Part shown: piece by piece, positions 7,382-10,719 of the stretch
How the letters are laid out: each line of letters begins with the position of its first letter
How positions within the stretch are numbered: the first letter of the stretch is position 1
Source of the DNA: Chloroflexota bacterium
GTDB taxonomy: Bacteria; Chloroflexota; Chloroflexia; QHBQ01; JADMIH01
DNA length: 10,719 bases
Direction: 5' to 3'
Assembly (NCBI GenBank): GCA_015478675.1
Contig: JADMIH010000135.1
Location: 1 to 10,719, forward strand
The notes under the pieces: model-generated
Database searches by the model: none
Told to the model about the DNA's origin: nothing
The model's input: only the letters and a program-made list of their open reading frames with translations
Translations under genes and position numbers: made by a program

Positions 7382-7475
7382 TGTACACTATTCAACCGGG
7401 CTTAGCTACTTACCTCTGGGCTGCGCAATCTGCTCCGATAGCCCTCCTCTAAGGAAGTGTATTCCCCTTTCGGCT

Positions 7476-8537
7476 CTAAATAGACTTCGGTGCAGCATTG
7501 GCCTCTGGGGAGCGGGCCGCTTCCTGCTTGCCTGTAGCCCTCGTCCTTGCTTCCTTTTGCGACTCGCTTCGAATAGACGCAAGCTGATTAACGTATGGCA
7601 TCGTTACGACCAGCAGGTCTCTCGATGACTCGTACTCTTCAGGAAGAACCAGAGCGACGTCATTGGGAGTGTAAACAGCGGGGTCGGTCCATGTCCCTAC
7701 AAACATCAGAGCTACCATTGTGAAAATGGCAAGGGCCACAGCGATCAAGCTGTTCCTTATCAGGTCTTTTGAGGTCAATTGGTATGGCTTGGCTTGCTGA
7801 GGCTCGTCAATCAGTTGGAAGAACTGGTTGCTCAAATCAGGTGAAGCCTGTGACTGAGCTTGTATGTCGGTCATCGTGTTTTTGAGGGTGTTGTAGCGGT
7901 TGCTGGCGTCGAAGGCCTGCTGCTGTAGGCTGCTCAGCGTAGCGTCAGAAGGCGCCCCTACCTCTGTCACCACGGGATTCTGCTGAACATATTTGTTCAA
8001 GTCATCCGAGGCCTTAGTCATCTGTTGCTCGTAGTTTGAGAGTTGGTCGCGGTAAAGTTGTAGGGCCATGTTTGCCTGACGTACTCTGTCTGTATTCATA
8101 TAATCAATGAAGAGCTTCACTGATTGGGTGACCACCTCCTGCACTCCAACAGGCGTGTTGCTCGTGTAGGTGATCTTGATCAGGTTCGGCCCGGCGGCCT
8201 CCAGCTGCAGGTTCTGCCTCAACTGGGCGATGGCGAGATCCTCAGCTGCTGTGTTATTCGTGGGGATGCCGGCCTTGCTCAGGATCTTCGAGCTGAACTG
8301 CCTGGTGCTCAATAATTGCTTAAAGGCGTTAACTTGATTTTCAGCTACGCTGATATAGGGGTTGTTGAGGCTGCTCTGGTCTTTGTAGAAGAGGGGTTGC
8401 TCCGCCCAGACGGTCGCTGAGGAGGTGTAACCCTTCTTGACCAGCATGAGGCCAGACCATGTCAATAAGAAAACAAGCAGCGCACAAAGGATCAGGCGAA
8501 ACTTCATCCTGAAAACAGCTTCGATATATTGTTTCAC
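7476..8537 (-). CDS. Wzz-type polysaccharide chain-length / co-polymerase protein
   Basis: A 353-residue inner-membrane protein of the Wzz (polysaccharide co-polymerase) type, which controls the length of chains made by Wzy. A membrane segment at about 13-33 is followed by the usual short motif YTSSATVWAEQPLF (37-50). A long extracytoplasmic part rich in Gln and Asn comes next, with predicted coiled coil at about 150-228. A proline-bearing stretch (DEPQQAKPYQ, 244-253) then leads into the second membrane segment at about 260-282. The cytoplasmic tail (about 283-353) begins like the linker to a BY-kinase (TDPAVYTPNDVALVL) but has no Walker A or tyrosine cluster. It is therefore a kinase-less form. 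The start is GTG at 8537 with GGGAG about 11 bases upstream; no ATG close by fits. It is the first gene of the minus-strand cluster and faces the divergent control region. Confidence 0.85.
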   Translation of the reverse strand: MKQYIEAVFRMKFRLILCALLVFLLTWSGLMLVKKGYTSSATVWAEQPLFYKDQSSLNNPYISVAENQVNAFKQLLSTRQFSSKILSKAGIPTNNTAAEDLAIAQLRQNLQLEAAGPNLIKITYTSNTPVGVQEVVTQSVKLFIDYMNTDRVRQANMALQLYRDQLSNYEQQMTKASDDLNKYVQQNPVVTEVGAPSDATLSSLQQQAFDASNRYNTLKNTMTDIQAQSQASPDLSNQFFQLIDEPQQAKPYQLTSKDLIRNSLIAVALAIFTMVALMFVGTWTDPAVYTPNDVALVLPEEYESSRDLLVVTMPYVNQLASIRSESQKEARTRATGKQEAARSPEANAAPKSI

Positions 8538-8630
8538 TCTTGCTTTTACTCCCTGGGTATTAGCCGCGCAGGTGACCGCTCGTGCCGAACTCTGTAGACT
8601 TCATATAGCTCACACACTGAGCACTAGAAC

Positions 8631-8639
8631 AGTATAGCA
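8631..8639 (-). promoter_or_regulatory. Candidate extended -10 promoter of the EPS cluster
   Basis: The minus strand reads TGCTATACT, an extended -10 element (TG-n-TATACT, 5 of 6 to consensus). It would start transcription about 85 bases before the GTG of the wzz-like gene. The -35 position is poor, which extended -10 promoters tolerate. It was found by eye only. Confidence 0.35.
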
Positions 8640-8741
8640 ATCAGGATTGAATGGTCTGTGAACGTTCTACAGCGTTGTGGTTACAGCTTGTTTAGCACCG
8701 CCACTCACCGAACGCCTGTATAGAATCCGCCATGCGGTTCT

Positions 8742-8761
8742 TTCTTACACCACTGTAAGAA
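8742..8761. promoter_or_regulatory. Inverted repeat 1 (candidate operator)
   Basis: TTCTTACA (8742-8749) and TGTAAGAA (8754-8761) form a perfect 8-base dyad around CCAC. It shares the TTACACCA...TGTAA core and flanking GCG-TTCTT and TTCGG with the dyad at 8920-8938. A repeated regulator site is the simplest reading. It could equally form an RNA hairpin, but it lies upstream of both candidate transcription starts. Confidence 0.4.
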
Positions 8762-8911
8762 GTTCGGGATATTCCTGCCTCAGCGAGTACATAACGGCCT
8801 CGATTCTGCCTTGCCAGCTTCAATCTCAGGGGAAGATGCAGAGGCATGGCAACATAGCTTACGGGTACCAAGGTTAGCCCCTATCCAGTACCAATTGACC
8901 ATACGCATAGG

Positions 8912-8940
8912 TTGCGTTCTTTACACCAGGGTTGTAAAAT
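8912..8940 (+). promoter_or_regulatory. Candidate promoter of the secreted-protein gene
   Basis: TTGCGT (8912-8917) and TAAAAT (8935-8940) are 17 bases apart. The -10 matches 5 of 6 consensus bases and the -35 matches 3 of 6. The resulting leader would be about 265 bases, which is long. Inverted repeat 2 lies between and over these boxes. Confidence 0.3.
8920..8938. promoter_or_regulatory. Inverted repeat 2 (candidate operator over the promoter)
   Basis: TTTACA (8920-8925) and TGTAAA (8933-8938) are perfect inverted copies around a 7-base centre. It resembles the dyad at 8742-8761 in core and flanks (GCGTTCTT before, TTCGG after). It overlaps the candidate -10 box at 8935-8940, a position from which a bound repressor would block transcription of the plus-strand gene. 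Confidence 0.38.
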
Positions 8941-9197
8941 ACTTTCGGACCGAGTCTGCGGTTTGGTTGCATGCAGCCTGCGCGGAAGCTATTGCAGAAC
9001 CAATTACGCTTGATTTCGCCAGTAATTATGCTCCTGCCAACATCCCAGCTATCTTAGAACCGAATAGTGCGAAGCGCAGACCCGGCTCTATCTTCTGCGA
9101 TAAACACAAGTAACAATGGCTCACAGCTTTGCCTGGGCGGATAGGTTGTTGCCTTTGAAAGCAGGGTAGGAACCGCATCCACCAGGCCTGAGCCAAA

Positions 9198-9203
9198 AGG
9201 AGA
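9198..9203 (+). promoter_or_regulatory. Ribosome binding site of the secreted-protein gene
   Basis: AGGAGA lies 9 bases before the ATG at 9213. An earlier ATG at 9203 overlaps the site and stops after two codons, so 9213 is the working start. Confidence 0.7.
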
Positions 9204-9212
9204 TGCCATAAG

Positions 9213-10719
9213 ATGACTGGCCGTACCAATACTTTGATAGGGGCTGCCGCAGCAAGATGCTTGCTTTGCCTCTTAGTGCTCTTCGTCCTCAATTTCCTTC
9301 TCTACGGGTCGGGCACCGCTGACGCGCGCGTAAACCGGGGGTCGAATAGCTCCAAAGCGGCTGTTGCAACCGGTGCATTGACCGGCAATGCCGCGAGCAC
9401 TTCAACGGCAAGTGGAACAGGCTATCGTAGCCTCGCCTCACCGAATCGGAGCGCTCCGGCAACTTTGCCCCCGATACCGGCGGGGATGCCTGCATACTTC
9501 AACTTCGGGTTGTTCAACAGCGACGTAGCTAATGTGCCTCCTTCTACACCGTGGGACTTTCGATACCAGTACCTGGCCGGAGGCGCTAACACAGGTGATG
9601 GGTGGGCTACCTGGAGCAACCCTCCAGGCCAGTATGCTATTAACTACATACAAGACGCTCGGAGCAGAGGCATGATACCTGCCTTCATGTACTATCAGAT
9701 ACTGCAATCCGCCCCTTACTACGATGAGTATCAGAACATGCAGTCTCCGAGCACAATGTACTCTTACTTCGCAGATTGGAAGCTGCTCATGACCAAATCC
9801 GCTCAGGCTGGCGGAGGTCCTATAGTGGTGATGTTGGAAGCAGATTTGACAGGTGTGATGCAACAGCTATCCACCAACGATGATGCCGCTACGGTAGCTG
9901 CTTCAGTGGCAGCATCGGGATTTCCCGACGCAGCAGGGTACCCCAACAACTTCAGGGGTATGTATCAGGCTATGCTGCACATCAGGGATCTATACGCGCC
10001 CGGCGTGCTGGTGACCCTCGATGCGAGTTCATGGGGACCCGGCGACGACATAGTGCTCGCTTTGAGAGACGATCCTAACTACAATTGGCAGTTACATGCA
10101 GACCGCACAGCAGCCTTCCTCAACAGCACAGGGCCAGGCTTCGACATGATCTCATGGAACCCCTCAGACAGGGATGCCGCATGGTACCAGAGCCAGGGTT
10201 CCAACAGGTGGTGGGACTTCAATAATGTGACACAGCCCACTTTCAACACAATGGGAGCCTGGTTGGGAAGAATAGTGCAAGATACCAACAAGAGGGCGCT
10301 AATGTGGCAGGTGCCTAACGGCAACCGGGTTTACCGGAGTGAGAATAACACAGACGGTCACTGGCAGGATAATAAGACGGAATACTTTCTGAACCCCACG
10401 AGCGGCCGCCAGCATATACAGGAGTGGGCCAACCTTGGAGTGATGGGCATATGGTGGGGCGCGGGAGTGGGGTCTCAATCGCACTACTACGATGCGAAGG
10501 GCGACGGCATCACGAATCCACCACCCATAAACGGCAATACCGAGGTAGCCCAGTACGCTGATGATGACGGCGGTTATATCAGGCTTCAGAGTGACGCCTA
10601 TTATTCGCAGGGGCCTGTAGTTCTGCCGGGGGGCACACCGCCCAGCCCCACCGTCGCTCCAACAGGCACACCGCCCAGCCCCACCGTCGCTCCAACAGGC
10701 ACACCGCCCAGCCCCACCG
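9213..10719 (+). CDS. Secreted, probably carbohydrate-active protein (3' end outside window)
   Basis: An open frame from ATG 9213 to the right edge, at least 502 codons without a stop; the end is not in the window. Residues about 8-31 are a hydrophobic export signal or membrane anchor (LIGAAAARCLLCLLVLFVLN). A Ser/Thr/Ala-rich stretch follows (about 40-88), then a globular part from about 93 to 470. That part has aromatic-rich segments and strand-like stretches such as GMIPAFMYYQ, PIVVMLEADL, VLVTLDASSW, FDMISWNP, KRALMWQVPNG and GVMGIWWGAG, consistent with a TIM-barrel glycoside hydrolase fold. The Glu in VVMLEADL could be catalytic, but I cannot name a GH family. From about residue 474 a linker of repeated GTPPSPTVAPT runs off the edge; such linkers usually join to a carbohydrate-binding module, expected beyond the window. 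Divergent placement from an EPS cluster suggests action on the polymer made there or on an outside glycan. It could be non-catalytic. Confidence 0.75.
   Translation, partial: MTGRTNTLIGAAAARCLLCLLVLFVLNFLLYGSGTADARVNRGSNSSKAAVATGALTGNAASTSTASGTGYRSLASPNRSAPATLPPIPAGMPAYFNFGLFNSDVANVPPSTPWDFRYQYLAGGANTGDGWATWSNPPGQYAINYIQDARSRGMIPAFMYYQILQSAPYYDEYQNMQSPSTMYSYFADWKLLMTKSAQAGGGPIVVMLEADLTGVMQQLSTNDDAATVAASVAASGFPDAAGYPNNFRGMYQAMLHIRDLYAPGVLVTLDASSWGPGDDIVLALRDDPNYNWQLHADRTAAFLNSTGPGFDMISWNPSDRDAAWYQSQGSNRWWDFNNVTQPTFNTMGAWLGRIVQDTNKRALMWQVPNGNRVYRSENNTDGHWQDNKTEYFLNPTSGRQHIQEWANLGVMGIWWGAGVGSQSHYYDAKGDGITNPPPINGNTEVAQYADDDGGYIRLQSDAYYSQGPVVLPGGTPPSPTVAPTGTPPSPTVAPTGTPPSPT
10632..10719 (+). repeat. 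33-base in-frame tandem repeats (Pro/Thr linker)
   Basis: Two full identical 33-base units (10632-10664 and 10665-10697) and the first 22 bases of a third (10698-10719) are cut by the window edge. Each encodes the 11 residues GTPPSPTVAPT. The copies are identical at every base, including third positions, which points to recent expansion by slippage or recombination. Copy number cannot be known from this window. Confidence 0.95.

Larger units (their letters stand above)
8538..9212. other. Divergent intergenic region (675 bases)
   Basis: This stretch separates the minus-strand EPS cluster from the plus-strand secreted-protein gene. The frames inside it look compositionally random and have no ribosome site or recognisable domain, so I call no gene. 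It holds a candidate minus-strand promoter at 8631-8639, two similar inverted repeats at 8742-8761 and 8920-8938, and a candidate plus-strand promoter at 8912-8940. Minor structures are the palindrome TGCATGCA at 8968-8975 and AATTAC/GTAATT at 9002-9007 and 9022-9027. The rest shows nothing I can assign. Confidence 0.6.

Noticed and set aside
7191..7628. 145-residue plus-strand frame
   Set aside because: It crosses three unrelated units on the other strand (small membrane gene, gap, wzz-like 3' end) and shows no recognisable protein pattern.
8811..9113. 100-residue plus-strand frame in the divergent region
   Set aside because: No ribosome site, no domain-like pattern, and it overlaps the candidate promoter and dyad 2; composition looks like random translation.
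9203..9211. Leader mini-ORF (ATG-CCA-TAA) before the secreted-protein gene
   Set aside because: Only two codons, and its ATG overlaps the ribosome site; probably chance.
9438..9863. 141-residue minus-strand frame opposite the secreted-protein gene
   Set aside because: It is a shadow of the plus-strand gene, which has a good ribosome site, a signal segment and a continuous domain-like protein.
10632..10719. CRISPR-like array
   Set aside because: The units abut with no spacers and are in frame with a Pro/Thr linker, so this is a coding tandem repeat.

Overview
The window holds most of an extracellular-polysaccharide (EPS) locus from a bacterium with a mid-range GC content (a little above half by eye). 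Envelope proteins with Thr/Ser/Pro-rich linkers, a GH44 lipoprotein, a CelD/BcsL-type acyltransferase and a CofD/YvcK-like protein all in one operon would suit a Chloroflexota-type or related lineage. No rRNA or other marker gene is present, so that placement is a low-confidence inference.

Minus strand, read from position 8537 down to 29: (1) a Wzz-type chain-length or co-polymerase protein without a kinase domain; (2) an unlisted 55-residue protein with two membrane segments (7147-7314), found by reading the gap; (3) a divergent CofD/YvcK-like nucleotide-binding protein; (4) a GH44 family glycoside hydrolase with a lipoprotein-like signal; (5) a Wzy/O-antigen-ligase-type polymerase; (6) a CelD/BcsL (FemAB-like, GNAT fold) acyltransferase; (7) an acyl carrier protein; and, after a 216-base structured gap, (8) a left-handed beta-helix O-acyltransferase. 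Spacings are mostly 1 to 65 bases, with larger gaps before genes 2 and 8, so genes 3 to 7 read as one operon and the set as one functional cluster. The likely logic is polymer assembly and length control (Wzz, Wzy), trimming or release of the chain (GH44), and acyl decoration (CelD-like protein, acyl carrier protein, hexapeptide acyltransferase). The CofD/YvcK-like protein would be a sensor or nucleotide-sugar-linked factor. No glycosyltransferase, flippase or priming transferase is in the window, so the cluster must continue outside it or elsewhere.

Plus strand: after a 675-base divergent intergenic region (8538-9212) a secreted, probably carbohydrate-active protein starts at 9213 and runs off the right edge. 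At the edge it is in a Pro/Thr linker encoded by identical 33-base tandem repeats. The divergent region carries two inverted repeats of similar sequence (TTACACC...TGTAA core), one of them inside a candidate promoter facing the plus-strand gene. The two divergent units may therefore be under common control.

The main points for a second look are three mutually exclusive helices in the acp-acyltransferase gap, the paired dyads in the divergent control region, the overlooked small membrane protein, and the YvcK-like protein that lacks the usual family motif.
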